A stretch of 64,000 nucleotides of DNA from Telluribacter sp035998675 (GCF_035998675.1 NZ_DASYHI010000007.1:124001-188000), one strand, 5' to 3'; shown: positions 42,666-51,942, numbered from the stretch's first letter. Numbers and translations: made by a program. The notes: generated by a model from the sequence alone, not told the origin.

Positions 42666-43740
42666 TGCCGGAAGCACCATTACCTATAATAAAAAAGCGT
42701 ACGACGCGACTTCGCCAATGAACCGAAACTGGAAAGATGGACTGAATCTGATGTCAAAAGTCACGCCCCGGCGGGCCTGGAACGCTATGCAGATTCTGGC
42801 CAGCTACTTCTATTCCCGCTATTCGGGAAAGGCTACCCATTGGGGAATGCCCGTTGCCATATCCTTTGAACCTACTACTTCCTGCAACCTGCGCTGCCCC
42901 GAATGTCCCAGCGGTTTGCGGTCCTTTACGCGCCCGACCGGCATGATGGAGGAGGATTTATACAAAAAGACCATCGACGAACTGGCCGAAACGCTCCTGT
43001 ACCTGATATTTTATTTTCAGGGAGAGCCGTATCTGCACCCCCAGTTTTTTGAACTGGTACGCTACGCCCACGACAAAGGAATTTATACGGCAACCTCCAC
43101 CAATGCCCACTACCTGACCGACGAAAAAGCGCGCCGTACGGTGGAGTCGGGGCTGGACCGCCTTATTATCTCGATTGATGGTACTACCCAGGATGTATAC
43201 GAACAGTACCGGGTAGGGGGCAACCTGGAGAAGGTGCTGGAAGGTACCCGGAATATTATTAAATGGAAAAAGGAATTGAAGTCAAGTACCCCGCACACGG
43301 TTTTTCAGTTTTTGGTAGTTAGGCCCAATGAACACCAGATCGAAGAAGTCAAAAAACTGGCCGCGGAGCTGGGAGTAGATGAGGTTGGACTTAAAACGGC
43401 GCAGATATACGATTACGAACAAGGTTCCTCGCTTATCCCGACCATTGACAAGTACTCGAGATACCAGCCCGAGCCGGGAGGTACTTATTCCATCAAGAAC
43501 GAGCTACTGGACCATTGCTGGAAAATGTGGCATTCCTGCGTAATAACCTGGGATGGCTTGGTAGTACCCTGCTGTTTTGATAAAGATGCCCACCACCGGT
43601 TGGGTGATATGAAAAAGCAGACCTTCCGCGAATTATGGCGCGGGGGTAGCTACCAGCAGTTCCGGGAAACCCTTATCCGTTCCCGTTCGGAAATTGAAAT
43701 GTGTAAAAACTGCACCGAAGGTACTAAGGTATGGGCGTGA
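42658..43740 (+). CDS. Radical SAM/SPASM domain protein
   Basis: Up to 360 residues from the TTG at 42658, which overlaps the stop of the GH13-like gene by 8 bp; ATG at 42718 (MNRNWKDGLNL) would give 340 residues and is also plausible. Radical SAM cluster motif CNLRCPEC (Cys76, Cys80, Cys83 by TTG numbering), GEPYLHP, and a SPASM-type C-terminus with further cysteines at 287, 294, 305, 306, 349 and 352 (DHCWKMWHSC, VPCCFDKD, MCKNC). SPASM proteins modify peptides, enzymes or small molecules; no precursor peptide gene is visible nearby. Confidence 0.85.
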   Translation: MTNAGSTITYNKKAYDATSPMNRNWKDGLNLMSKVTPRRAWNAMQILASYFYSRYSGKATHWGMPVAISFEPTTSCNLRCPECPSGLRSFTRPTGMMEEDLYKKTIDELAETLLYLIFYFQGEPYLHPQFFELVRYAHDKGIYTATSTNAHYLTDEKARRTVESGLDRLIISIDGTTQDVYEQYRVGGNLEKVLEGTRNIIKWKKELKSSTPHTVFQFLVVRPNEHQIEEVKKLAAELGVDEVGLKTAQIYDYEQGSSLIPTIDKYSRYQPEPGGTYSIKNELLDHCWKMWHSCVITWDGLVVPCCFDKDAHHRLGDMKKQTFRELWRGGSYQQFRETLIRSRSEIEMCKNCTEGTKVWA

Positions 43741-43904
43741 AACATTTTCCGGCAGAAGAGATTTATTTGTACTTTTAGAAAAAAAAGACAGGACACAATC
43801 AACTGACCGTCACGTACTAACCATTATTCTAAAAAAGTCCGTGGAACATTTGTTGTGTATTTGCCCCGAATAGGTGAAATTTGGAACTGGTAACTCAAAA
43901 TACA

Positions 43905-44702
43905 ATGGGCAAAGTAATTGCAATTGCAAACCAAAAAGGGGGAGTAGGTAAAACCACCACGGCCATCAATCTGGCGGCCAGCTTAGCCGCTCTCGAATTC
44001 CGTACCCTCATCGTTGACGCTGATCCTCAGGCTAATTCGACCTCCGGTCTGGGTTTTAATCCTAAGGAAATAGAATATAGTATTTATGAGTGCATGGTGG
44101 AGGGGATAAGGACCCGCGACATCATTATTCAGACCGACTTTCCAAATCTGGACCTGTTGCCTTCCCACATAGACCTGGTTGGGGCGGAAATCGAAATGAT
44201 TAACCTCAAAAACCGGGAAGACCGGATGAAGGAGGCCATGGAAGGTATCCGCGATGACTATGATTTTATTATAGTTGATTGTTCACCCTCCTTAGGTCTT
44301 ATTACCATCAACAGTCTCACGGCCGCCGACTCGGTCATTATTCCAGTTCAGTGTGAGTACTTTGCCCTGGAAGGCTTGGGAAAGCTGCTCAATACCATTA
44401 CCATTATACAGTCACGGCTGAATACAAATCTGGCTATTGAGGGTATACTACTGACTATGTACGACCTGCGGCTTCGGCTGTCCAACCAGGTAGTCAACGA
44501 GGTAACTACCCATTTTCAGTCGCTGGTTTTCAATACCATCATACCCCGTAATATCCGCCTGAGTGAGTCGCCCAGTTATGGTTTGCCCGTGCTGGCTCAG
44601 GATGCTGACAGCAAAGGAGCCATCAGCTACCTCAATCTGGCCCGCGAAATACTTACCAAGAATGGATTACTTTCTCAGGATCAACCCGTTGGCATTAGCT
44701 GA
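43905..44702 (+). CDS. parA: ParA/Soj chromosome partitioning ATPase
   Basis: 265 residues from ATG at 43905 (MGKVIAIANQKGGVGKTTTA); the frame opens at TTG 43881 but the family start is MGKVI. Deviant Walker A KGGVGKTT, VDADPQANSTSG, and VDCSPSLGLITIN then PVQCEYFALEGL. It segregates the chromosome origin with ParB. First gene of the conserved Bacteroidota row parA-parB-DUF5683-dapB-lepB. Confidence 0.96.
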   Translation: MGKVIAIANQKGGVGKTTTAINLAASLAALEFRTLIVDADPQANSTSGLGFNPKEIEYSIYECMVEGIRTRDIIIQTDFPNLDLLPSHIDLVGAEIEMINLKNREDRMKEAMEGIRDDYDFIIVDCSPSLGLITINSLTAADSVIIPVQCEYFALEGLGKLLNTITIIQSRLNTNLAIEGILLTMYDLRLRLSNQVVNEVTTHFQSLVFNTIIPRNIRLSESPSYGLPVLAQDADSKGAISYLNLAREILTKNGLLSQDQPVGIS

Positions 44703-44737
44703 TACCGACTCAACCCGTAGAACTACTTTTGTGCAGT

Positions 44738-45658
44738 ATGGAAAATAAAAATAAAAAAATGGTGGGATTAGGTCGCGGCCTTGGTGCTTTATTACAGGAT
44801 TCTGACTCAGTTAATCCCCCCCGGACCGCCACACGTCCGTCCCCTTACGAAACGATAAGTGCCATGAATGAGATTGACGTCAATCTCATCGAGGCCAATC
44901 CATTTCAACCCCGTTCGCGGTTTGACCAGGAAGCTCTTCAGGAGCTGGCTGATTCTATCCGGGTGCAAGGCATTATTCAGCCCATTACTCTTCGTCAAAT
45001 TGGCAAGGAAAAGTACCAGTTGATCTCGGGAGAGCGGCGTCTGCAGGCTTCCAAATCAATTGGGATGCTGAAAATACCGGCCTACATACGTACGGCCAAC
45101 GACCAGCAGATGCTGGAAATGGCGCTGATTGAGAATATTCAGCGGGAAAACCTCAATGCCATTGAAATTGCCCTGAGCTACCAGCGGCTCATGCACGAGT
45201 GTAGCCTGAAGCAGGAGGAGTTAGGCGAGCGGGTAGGTAAAAACCGAACTACGGTCAACAACTACATCCGGTTATTGAAATTGCCACCGGTAATACAGGC
45301 CGCGCTCCGTGACAACCAAATCAGTATGGGGCACGCCCGGGCCATCATTACCATTGATAGTCCGGATATTCAATTGAAGATTTTCAAAAAGATAATTGAG
45401 GAAGCCTGGTCGGTGCGTAAAGTGGAGGAGGAAGTACGTAAGTTGTCGCTGGTCGAGGAGAGTACCGAAAAGGACCGCCGCCCGCAGACAATCAAGCAGG
45501 AAATCCGTTCGTTACAATTTAGGTTATCTTCTTTTTTTGGTTCCAAAGTATCCATAAAAAGCGACGATCACCATAAAGGCGAGATTAAGATTCCTTTCAC
45601 TTCCCAGGAAGAACTCGACCGGATTTTGGAAACGCTGAATTTTGAAAAGAAAGCTTGA
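44738..45658 (+). CDS. parB: ParB/Spo0J chromosome partitioning protein
   Basis: 306 residues from ATG at 44738 (MENKNKKMVGLGRGLGALL). CTPase motifs: NPFQPRSRFD, ELADSIRVQGIIQPI, GERRLQASK and LIENIQRENLNAIEIA, then the helix-turn-helix ELGERVGKNRTTVNNYIRLL. It binds parS and loads the partition complex. I found no parS-like palindrome (GTTTCACGTGAAAC type) close by. 35 bp after parA. Confidence 0.95.
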   Translation: MENKNKKMVGLGRGLGALLQDSDSVNPPRTATRPSPYETISAMNEIDVNLIEANPFQPRSRFDQEALQELADSIRVQGIIQPITLRQIGKEKYQLISGERRLQASKSIGMLKIPAYIRTANDQQMLEMALIENIQRENLNAIEIALSYQRLMHECSLKQEELGERVGKNRTTVNNYIRLLKLPPVIQAALRDNQISMGHARAIITIDSPDIQLKIFKKIIEEAWSVRKVEEEVRKLSLVEESTEKDRRPQTIKQEIRSLQFRLSSFFGSKVSIKSDDHHKGEIKIPFTSQEELDRILETLNFEKKA

Positions 45659-46329
45659 ACAGGTGGTTTTGGATAGTGATAATCGCTCTGAGTACCGGAG
45701 TAGCCCAGGCACAACGTGTACCAACGGATAGCTTGGGTAAGGTGGTTGTGCCCCTGGTAACCGGGGATACCATTAAACCAGCCGTTGACCCTAACCTGCC
45801 CATTGACTCCCTGGCAATTCGGGATAAGGAGAAATTCCGGCCGGAACCCCGCAAAGCGACTATCTTTGCCATTGCTTTTCCGGGGGGCGGGCAGATTTAC
45901 AACCGTGATTACTGGAAACTTCCACTGGTATACGGGGCCTTCGGTGGAGCGGTGTACGCTATCCGATGGAACACGCTCCGCTATAACGATTTCCTTACCG
46001 GCTACAAAGCTTTTTTTGATCTGACTACGGGTAATCCCAGAACGGATATTACCACGGTACCCGTGTACCTGCGCGACCGGGAGGAAACCCGGGACCTAAC
46101 GCTGGACCAGGTTAGGAGGGGACGTACCGCCTACCGCCGCTACCGCGACTACGCCTACGTAATTTCAGTGGGAGTGTATGCCCTGGCCGCCGTAGAAGCC
46201 AACGTAGCGGCCCACCTTAAAACTTTTGATATTTCCGAAGACTTAACCCTCCGGGTTGAACCCTCCCTTTTTCAGCCCTTTGTATCGGGCCCGACGGCAG
46301 GAGTCAGACTGGTAGTGGGTTTCCGTTAG
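45655..46329 (+). CDS. DUF5683 outer-membrane-associated protein
   Basis: 224 residues from a TTG (MNRWFWIVIIALS) whose last bases overlap the parB TGA, so translation is probably coupled. Signal peptide ending near AQAQ. The DUF5683 core is evident: PRKATIFAIAFPGGGQIYNR, YWKLPLVYGAFGGAVYAI and the later YVISVGVYALAAVEANVAAHL. Function unknown; conserved between parB and dapB in Bacteroidota. Confidence 0.85.
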   Translation: MNRWFWIVIIALSTGVAQAQRVPTDSLGKVVVPLVTGDTIKPAVDPNLPIDSLAIRDKEKFRPEPRKATIFAIAFPGGGQIYNRDYWKLPLVYGAFGGAVYAIRWNTLRYNDFLTGYKAFFDLTTGNPRTDITTVPVYLRDREETRDLTLDQVRRGRTAYRRYRDYAYVISVGVYALAAVEANVAAHLKTFDISEDLTLRVEPSLFQPFVSGPTAGVRLVVGFR

Positions 46330-46371
46330 CTTACATAATATTTCTATTAAAGTAAATTAAAAAGTAAAAAC

Positions 46372-47088
46372 ATGAATATCCTGCTGATAGGATACGGCAA
46401 AATGGGCCGCACCATTGAACAAATTGCCTTAGAAAGGAGCCACCACATAGTAGGAAGAATAGACGTTCAAAACCGTAGTGATATGGATCTCCTTCCCCGG
46501 GATGCCGTTGACGTAGCTATTGAGTTCAGTTCACCGGAGGCTGCGTTTGAAAATATTACCTACTGTCTGCGCAAGGGCTGGCCGGTGGTAAGCGGTACCA
46601 CGGGCTGGTTAAACCATAAGGCTGAAATTGAGGAACTATGCCGGGAGCAGCAGGGCGCTTTTTTCTATGCGTCCAATTACAGCATCGGGGTTAATCTGTT
46701 TTTTCGCCTGAACCGGTACCTGGCCCGCCTGATGAAAGAACAGCCCTATGAAATTTCAATGACCGAGATCCACCATATTCACAAACTGGATGCACCCAGC
46801 GGTACTGCCATTACCCTGGCGGAGGGAATCAGTCTTGAAAACGAAAGCTTTAAAGGCTGGTCGCTGGCTCCCGATAGGCAGCAAGGTCGGGTGCCCATAA
46901 CCGCGGAGCGGGAAGGGGAGGTGCCAGGTACCCATAGCATCCGGTATAGCTCGGAAATTGATACCATTGAAATTGGCCATACCGCCCACAGCCGAAAAGG
47001 TTTTGCCCAGGGAGCCGTGGTGTCGGCCGAATGGCTGGTTGGGAAAAAAGGAGTATTCGGGATGGACGACCTGCTTGAAAAGCTATAG
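46372..47088 (+). CDS. dapB: 4-hydroxy-tetrahydrodipicolinate reductase
   Basis: 238 residues. It reduces dihydrodipicolinate in the lysine and meso-diaminopimelate pathway. NAD(P) motif MNILLIGYGKMGRTIEQIA, VVSGTTGW, ASNYSIGVNLFF, catalytic EIHHIHKLDAPSGTA and HTAHSRKGFAQGAV. The gene lies 42 bp after DUF5683. Confidence 0.95.
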   Translation: MNILLIGYGKMGRTIEQIALERSHHIVGRIDVQNRSDMDLLPRDAVDVAIEFSSPEAAFENITYCLRKGWPVVSGTTGWLNHKAEIEELCREQQGAFFYASNYSIGVNLFFRLNRYLARLMKEQPYEISMTEIHHIHKLDAPSGTAITLAEGISLENESFKGWSLAPDRQQGRVPITAEREGEVPGTHSIRYSSEIDTIEIGHTAHSRKGFAQGAVVSAEWLVGKKGVFGMDDLLEKL

Positions 47089-47203
47089 TTTTCTGTTTCG
47101 GTTATGGAAAAGCATTTTTCCTCAGTGAGTTATTTTAATAAAAATAGAATAAAAAGTAGTAAATCGTTGTTTCTCTTACATTGTTACTTATTATACCCAA
47201 AAA

Positions 47204-48355
47204 ATGACCACAAAAAATAAGCCTTTCGAAAAGGAAGAAGTGAGAAGGGACACACCTGCCGACAAAGGAAAATCAGCGAGCCGCGAGTGGTTTGATTCAA
47301 TTTTGTTTGCCGTAGTTGCCGCCACGCTTATCCGCTGGCTCTTTTTCGAAGCCTTTACCATTCCGACGCCATCCATGGAAAACAGCCTGTTGGTAGGCGA
47401 TTTTCTGTTTGTAAGTAAGCTCCACTACGGTACCCGCACGCCAAAGACACCCCTACAGGTACCTCTGACGCATCAGACCATCTGGGGTACCAATATTCCT
47501 TCTTATTCAGATGCCATCCAACTACCTCAGTACCGTTTGCCGGGCTTTTCAGAAGTGCAAAGGGGTGAAGTCGTAGTTTTTAACTATCCACCCGAGCAGC
47601 AGCATCCGGTAGATTTACGCACCAACTATATCAAACGGTGTGTAGGTATACCCGGTGACAGCTTGATAATCCGGGATGCTCAGGTAATTGTTAATGGTAC
47701 GGCTTTACCTAATCCAGCCCGGATGGAGAATGAGTACTTTGTCTCTACCACAACGGCTGTCAATGAGGATAAAGTGTTTAAGGAGAACGGCGTTTCCGAA
47801 TATTACAGTTACTCCGAAACTTTCAACGATTCCATACCGGCCAATGACGAGTCGGGTTATATTGTTTATACTACCGAGGCCATTGCTGCTACGCTAAAAG
47901 AATATGATTTTGTCCGGGATGTACGCGTAGTAAAGGCCTCTGCCGACTACGTTGAACCTGGCTTGTATCCGCAATCTGGCCTTTTTAAATGGAACCGTGA
48001 TAATTATGGACCGGTGGTAGTACCGGCCGAAGGTATGACAATTTCCATGTCGCCGGAAAATATAGCGATGTACAAAGATGTAATTAAGAACTATGAAGGG
48101 AATGAAAATGTAGTAGTCGACGGAAATAAGATCAGTGTAGCGGGGAAAGCCATTGAAAGTTATACCTTCAAGCAGGACTACTACTTTATGATGGGTGATA
48201 ACCGCCATAATTCTATGGACTCCCGCTACTTTGGTTTTGTGCCCATGGACCATATTGTCGGAAAAGCCGTTTTCGTATGGATGTCCATTGATCCCAGTCC
48301 TACCAGTATTGTCAATAAAATTCGCTGGAACCGTCTGTTCCGGGTCATTGAGTAG
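47204..48355 (+). CDS. lepB: Signal peptidase I (long Bacteroidota form)
   Basis: 383 residues. One N-terminal membrane helix (about 30-50). Catalytic Ser58 in PTPSMENSLLVGDFLFV and Lys144 in NYIKRCVGIPGDS; C-terminal box GDNRHNSMDSRYFG (331-344). An insert of about 150 residues between the catalytic Lys region and the final box is longer than in the E. coli enzyme and contains charged, poorly conserved sequence; this is usual in Bacteroidota. It cleaves signal peptides at the outer face of the inner membrane. Confidence 0.94.
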   Translation: MTTKNKPFEKEEVRRDTPADKGKSASREWFDSILFAVVAATLIRWLFFEAFTIPTPSMENSLLVGDFLFVSKLHYGTRTPKTPLQVPLTHQTIWGTNIPSYSDAIQLPQYRLPGFSEVQRGEVVVFNYPPEQQHPVDLRTNYIKRCVGIPGDSLIIRDAQVIVNGTALPNPARMENEYFVSTTTAVNEDKVFKENGVSEYYSYSETFNDSIPANDESGYIVYTTEAIAATLKEYDFVRDVRVVKASADYVEPGLYPQSGLFKWNRDNYGPVVVPAEGMTISMSPENIAMYKDVIKNYEGNENVVVDGNKISVAGKAIESYTFKQDYYFMMGDNRHNSMDSRYFGFVPMDHIVGKAVFVWMSIDPSPTSIVNKIRWNRLFRVIE

Positions 48356-48384
48356 ACAGACTTATTCTTAGGGAAAACATAAAA

Positions 48385-48410
48385 AAAGAGTCGCCAATTG
48401 GCGACTCTTT
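48385..48410. terminator. Perfectly palindromic bidirectional terminator
   Basis: AAAGAGTCGCC-AATT-GGCGACTCTTT, a 26-bp perfect palindrome flanked by A and T runs, 29 bp after the lepB stop and 101 bp before the convergent stress gene end. Confidence 0.92.
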
Positions 48411-48511
48411 CTACTATCAGTCAGTTGGATTGACCGGATTTGAAATTTATTTCCTGCACTACACTTTTTAAGTGACGTTACAGGACGATCCGGCTATAAT
48501 ATTCAGACTGA

Positions 48512-49153
48512 TTAGTAACGGCCCATGTTGGAATTCCGGTCAGTTCTGTCCCGATCACGGTCCCAGCTTCCTGAATCCCAACCGGTATGAATATTTTCGC
48601 CGCGGTAGGTTTTCCACTGATCTGAAATAGCTACCCCTTCTTCGCGGCTGCGAGGAGTTACACCTACCACAATACCACCTTCCTTGATACTGTTTTCATA
48701 GACTTCAGCCCGCTCTTTTGGAATACCTGAACCTACCAGTGCACCAATGATACCACCGGTGAGTCCACCAGCTCCGGCACCAGTCAGACCAGCTACGATA
48801 GGACCTGCAACTACCAGACCTAAACCTGGAATTGCAACTGCGGTACCAATAGCAGCGATAGCTCCGATAATAGCCCCGGCCGTTCCACCAATGGCGGAAC
48901 CAATGCCAGCTTTCTCCATGGCTTTGTTGCCAAGTTCAGAGCGATCCTCCTTGTCTACTCCCTTGAAGTGAGTATCGCGGGTATCATTGGACATCAGTAC
49001 TGAAATTTCATCCCGTGAATAACCCCGGTTAACCAGGTCCTGGTAGGCTCTTTCAGCGTCATCTTTGTCTCTGAAAACACCTGTAATGGTACCTGTTTCG
49101 TGGTCACCTTCTGTTCTGTTGTAGTCGCGGTCTGAATCTCTTAAATTTTCCAT
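48512..49153 (-). CDS. General stress protein with glycine-zipper core (GSP17M/YflT-like)
   Basis: 213 residues. The N-terminal YflT/GSP17M-like domain reads TITGVFRDKDDAERAYQDLV, RGYSRDEISVLMSN. A hydrophobic Gly/Ala-rich core (about 85-145, AGAIIGAIAAIGTAVAIPG and GLTGGIIGALVGSGIPKE) is glycine-zipper-like, followed by GIVVGVTPRS and an Asp/Arg/Asn-rich tail. Such proteins are induced by osmotic or desiccation stress. ATG at 49153 is followed upstream by a 458-bp gap with no gene. Confidence 0.8.
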   Translation of the reverse strand: MENLRDSDRDYNRTEGDHETGTITGVFRDKDDAERAYQDLVNRGYSRDEISVLMSNDTRDTHFKGVDKEDRSELGNKAMEKAGIGSAIGGTAGAIIGAIAAIGTAVAIPGLGLVVAGPIVAGLTGAGAGGLTGGIIGALVGSGIPKERAEVYENSIKEGGIVVGVTPRSREEGVAISDQWKTYRGENIHTGWDSGSWDRDRDRTDRNSNMGRY

Positions 49154-49611
49154 AACAAAAAAGGTTTTAAGGATAGTTTATAATAAAATATGTGAACATT
49201 TGAGGTATAAGTAAACTAAAGAATCATACCAGTATGCAAAGTAATTCAGGACAGATTTGGGATAATCCTCCCTGAAAGAAATTTGCCGCCGGATGAAATT
49301 ATTTGGCTATAATTGCCTCACGGCCTCTAAAGAGAAACTTGTAAAAGATAATGACGTATAGTGAATAAAAAACAGACTAGAGATGAAGCAAGAAGAGGTG
49401 ACATAGGAAAGCCCAAGAGTGATTAATGCTTATGTGGAATAGCGTTCGCAGTAGTTAGGTAGTCTCACTTAATGAGTAATAATATGCACATGTATATACG
49501 TTCAGGTAACAGGCAATACAGGAAAAATCAGACCTCAGGCGAAGCCCGGTTGATACGTTGTTTATAAAAATTATTTAATTTTCCATTAAATAAGAAGCTG
49601 AAGACGAGCCT
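49154..49611. other. Gene-free intergenic region, 458 bp
   Basis: AT-rich region between the divergent stress gene and dprA. I see no RNA gene, no convincing open frame and no strong promoter match; a polypurine-rich stretch spans about 49360-49420. It must contain the promoters of both flanking genes. Confidence 0.5.
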
Positions 49612-50739
49612 ATGCAGGATCAGGAAGAAGAAAAAATAAGTACGTTAGCGTTAGTGTATACCCCCGGTGTTGGCTCGGTCATGATAAGGCAACTGATAAG
49701 TTACTGTGGAGGTGCGTCAAATGTATTTAAGGCAGACTATAAGAAACTCATTAAAATACCAGGTATTGGAGAAAAAGCGGCCCGGACTCTTTTGACAAAA
49801 CAGGGAGTTGAGCAGGGGCGAAAAGAATGGGAAGATTGCCAGAAACGAGGCATCAGACTCCACTTCTATACCGATGCTGATTTCCCCCGCCGGTTAAAGC
49901 CCCTGTATGATTCGCCTCTTGTACTGTATAGTCAGGGAAAGATGGAGCTAAACGCCTACCGTACAGTGGGCATAGTAGGTACCCGTCAGGTATCCGACTA
50001 CGGAAAAGCTGTTACCGAGACCATCATAAAGGATTTGGTGCCTTATAAAGCGGTGGTGGTGAGTGGTCTGGCTTATGGTGTGGACATTACGGCCCACCGG
50101 GCCTGCCTTAAGCACCAGCTCGCTACCGTTGGGGTTATGGCCAGTGGACTTGATGTTATTTACCCGGCAATACACAATAAAACTGCGCAGGAGATGAAGC
50201 AAAACGGTGGTATTCTGACCGAAAATCCCCTGGGTGCTAAACCGGATTTCAGAAGGTTTCCGGCCCGGAACCGAATTATCGCCGGCCTTAGTGATGTTAC
50301 CATAGTAGTGGAGTCGGCCCGGAGAGGGGGTAGCCTTATTACCGTTGAATTTGCCCAAAACTACCACCGCGAAGTGTTTGCGGTACCGGGTAGTTTGATG
50401 AGTCCGCAGTCGGAAGGTTGCCACCAGCTGATCAAAGATAACAAGGCTGCTGTATTCACAACGGTGGACGAAATGGCCGAGGCGATTGGCTGGAACCGGG
50501 CCGAATCAAAGATTCCTGACCCAGCCAGTACTTCGCCTGATTCTGTCCCAGTTTTTGACGGATTCACCCAGGAGGAAGGACAGGTGCTCTCCCTTCTGAA
50601 AAGACAGGGTACCATGCAACTGGATGATCTGAGTTGGCAGAGTGGCCTGCACCTGGGTAAGCTGGCGACGCTACTGCTCAATCTGGAATTTCAGGGGATG
50701 GTGCGGTCACTGCCAGGGAAAAAATATGCATTGGTTTAA
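49612..50739 (+). CDS. dprA: DNA processing protein DprA (Smf)
   Basis: 375 residues. N-terminal helix-hairpin-helix element (IKIPGIGEKAARTLLT), the Rossmann-like core with GIVGTRQVSDYGKAV, VVSGLAYGVDITAHRA, GVMASGLDVIYPAIH, FRRFPARNRIIAGLSD and VESARRGGSLITVEFA, then a C-terminal winged helix (TQEEGQVLSLLKRQG). It protects incoming single-stranded DNA and loads RecA in transformation. Confidence 0.95.
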   Translation: MQDQEEEKISTLALVYTPGVGSVMIRQLISYCGGASNVFKADYKKLIKIPGIGEKAARTLLTKQGVEQGRKEWEDCQKRGIRLHFYTDADFPRRLKPLYDSPLVLYSQGKMELNAYRTVGIVGTRQVSDYGKAVTETIIKDLVPYKAVVVSGLAYGVDITAHRACLKHQLATVGVMASGLDVIYPAIHNKTAQEMKQNGGILTENPLGAKPDFRRFPARNRIIAGLSDVTIVVESARRGGSLITVEFAQNYHREVFAVPGSLMSPQSEGCHQLIKDNKAAVFTTVDEMAEAIGWNRAESKIPDPASTSPDSVPVFDGFTQEEGQVLSLLKRQGTMQLDDLSWQSGLHLGKLATLLLNLEFQGMVRSLPGKKYALV

Positions 50740-50745
50740 AAACGT

Positions 50746-51384
50746 ATGGTAAACACAAAAAAAAATACGCTGGAGCTAATCCAGATGGGTGAAGGATTAA
50801 CCATTGAATTCAAACGTACTATTGACAGTCCCTTCCGGATTGCCCGAACCCTGGCTTCCTTTGCTAATACCGCAGGGGGTACCCTACTGGTAGGGGTAGC
50901 CGACAATAAAGATGTAGTGGGGGTACTGTCTGAACTCAGAGAGCTTCAGAAGCTGGAACGCGCCTGTACCGAGTTGGTGGATAAGGAACTTCTGATTCAA
51001 TACAAAGCCGTTCAATTGGGTACTAAGCTGGTACTTAGGGTGGAAGTGGATGAAAGTGAAGATAAACCCCACTACGCAATCAACGAAAAAGGAGAACGGA
51101 TTATTTATGTGCGGACTAAAGACAAAAGCGTACCTACCAACCGGCTGATGTTACCCGGTGAAGGAGATCCGGACACCGAAAAGCTGCTGGCCTCCCGGCA
51201 GGTGAAAAGCATTATTCAGTACCTCCGGCAGAATGATGCGATTAATGCCAAGCTCCTGTCACAGATGATAAACATTTCGGAAAAAAGAGCCGAGCGAATG
51301 CTGAACGACCTGGCGATAAAAAATATCCTGCTTCGCCTGGATCGGTACAAGCCCATTGCTTACAGCCTTAAGTTGGCCGAATAG
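50746..51384 (+). CDS. AlbA_2/Schlafen-like putative DNA-binding protein
   Basis: 212 residues. An AlbA_2 domain near the N-terminus: GLTIEFKRTI, ARTLASFANTAGGTLLVGVAD, then KPHYAINEKGERIIYVRTKD. The C-terminal part (about 140-212) is a winged-helix-like segment (QVKSIIQYLRQNDAINAKLL). Function unknown; the family is diverse. It begins 6 bp after dprA and ends in a terminator whose stem includes its stop codon. Confidence 0.82.
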   Translation: MVNTKKNTLELIQMGEGLTIEFKRTIDSPFRIARTLASFANTAGGTLLVGVADNKDVVGVLSELRELQKLERACTELVDKELLIQYKAVQLGTKLVLRVEVDESEDKPHYAINEKGERIIYVRTKDKSVPTNRLMLPGEGDPDTEKLLASRQVKSIIQYLRQNDAINAKLLSQMINISEKRAERMLNDLAIKNILLRLDRYKPIAYSLKLAE

Positions 51385-51420
51385 CAAAAGAGGAACCGCA
51401 ACGCGGCTCCTCTTTTGCTA
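51382..51420. terminator. Bidirectional terminator including the AlbA_2 stop codon
   Basis: TAGCAAAAGAGGAACCGC pairs with GCGGCTCCTCTTTTGCTA around AAC with one mismatch; the first TAG is the stop codon of the AlbA_2 gene. Confidence 0.9.
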
Positions 51421-51439
51421 CTGAACAGAGGGTGACTTT

Positions 51440-51871
51440 TTATTCGATACCTACCAGTTCCAGTTCAAATATCAGGTCCTTACCCGCCAATGGATGGTTG
51501 GCATCAAGTATTACCGTATCGGACGTTACTTCCTTTACCACCACGGGAATTACCTGACCGCTGCCATCCTGGTGCATGTTCAGGGTAGTACCTACTTCCA
51601 GGGGAATATCAGCGGGAATATCTTTGCGGTCAAAATTAATAACCAGGTCTTCATTTATTTCACCATAGGCTTCTTCACTCGGAATTTCAATGGTTTTTTT
51701 CTCACCAATTTCCATTCCGGTTACACCATCGTCAAATCCTTTAATTACCTGTCCACTTCCCAGTTCGAAAGAGAGCGGATCACGTCCGGCCGAAGAATCG
51801 AACAGTTGCCCGTCAGGAAGAGTACCTGTGTAGTGCACTTTAACGGTGTCACCGGATTGTGCTTTTTTCAT
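51440..51871 (-). CDS. slyD: FKBP-type peptidyl-prolyl isomerase (SlyD-like)
   Basis: 143 residues. SlyD layout: an FKBP core interrupted by an insert-in-flap (about 67-120). Seen: GDTVKVHYTGTLPDGQLFDS, GSGQVIKGFDDGVTGM, IPSEEAYGE, and the end DANHPLAGKDLIFELELVGI. It lacks the His-rich metal tail of E. coli SlyD. A cytosolic folding helper. proS lies 71 bp upstream on the same strand. Confidence 0.9.
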   Translation of the reverse strand: MKKAQSGDTVKVHYTGTLPDGQLFDSSAGRDPLSFELGSGQVIKGFDDGVTGMEIGEKKTIEIPSEEAYGEINEDLVINFDRKDIPADIPLEVGTTLNMHQDGSGQVIPVVVKEVTSDTVILDANHPLAGKDLIFELELVGIE

Positions 51872-51942
51872 GATGTTTTCTTTTTAGATGTAAAAAACAA
51901 TAAACAATGGTAAAAGTCTAAAGCGTTCACTATTGTTATATT

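Noticed and set aside
43740..43904. Sequence CCGTGGAAC near 43840 as a possible parS half-site next to parA.
   Set aside because: The other half of the GTTTCACGTGAAAC-type palindrome is absent, so there is no parS evidence here.
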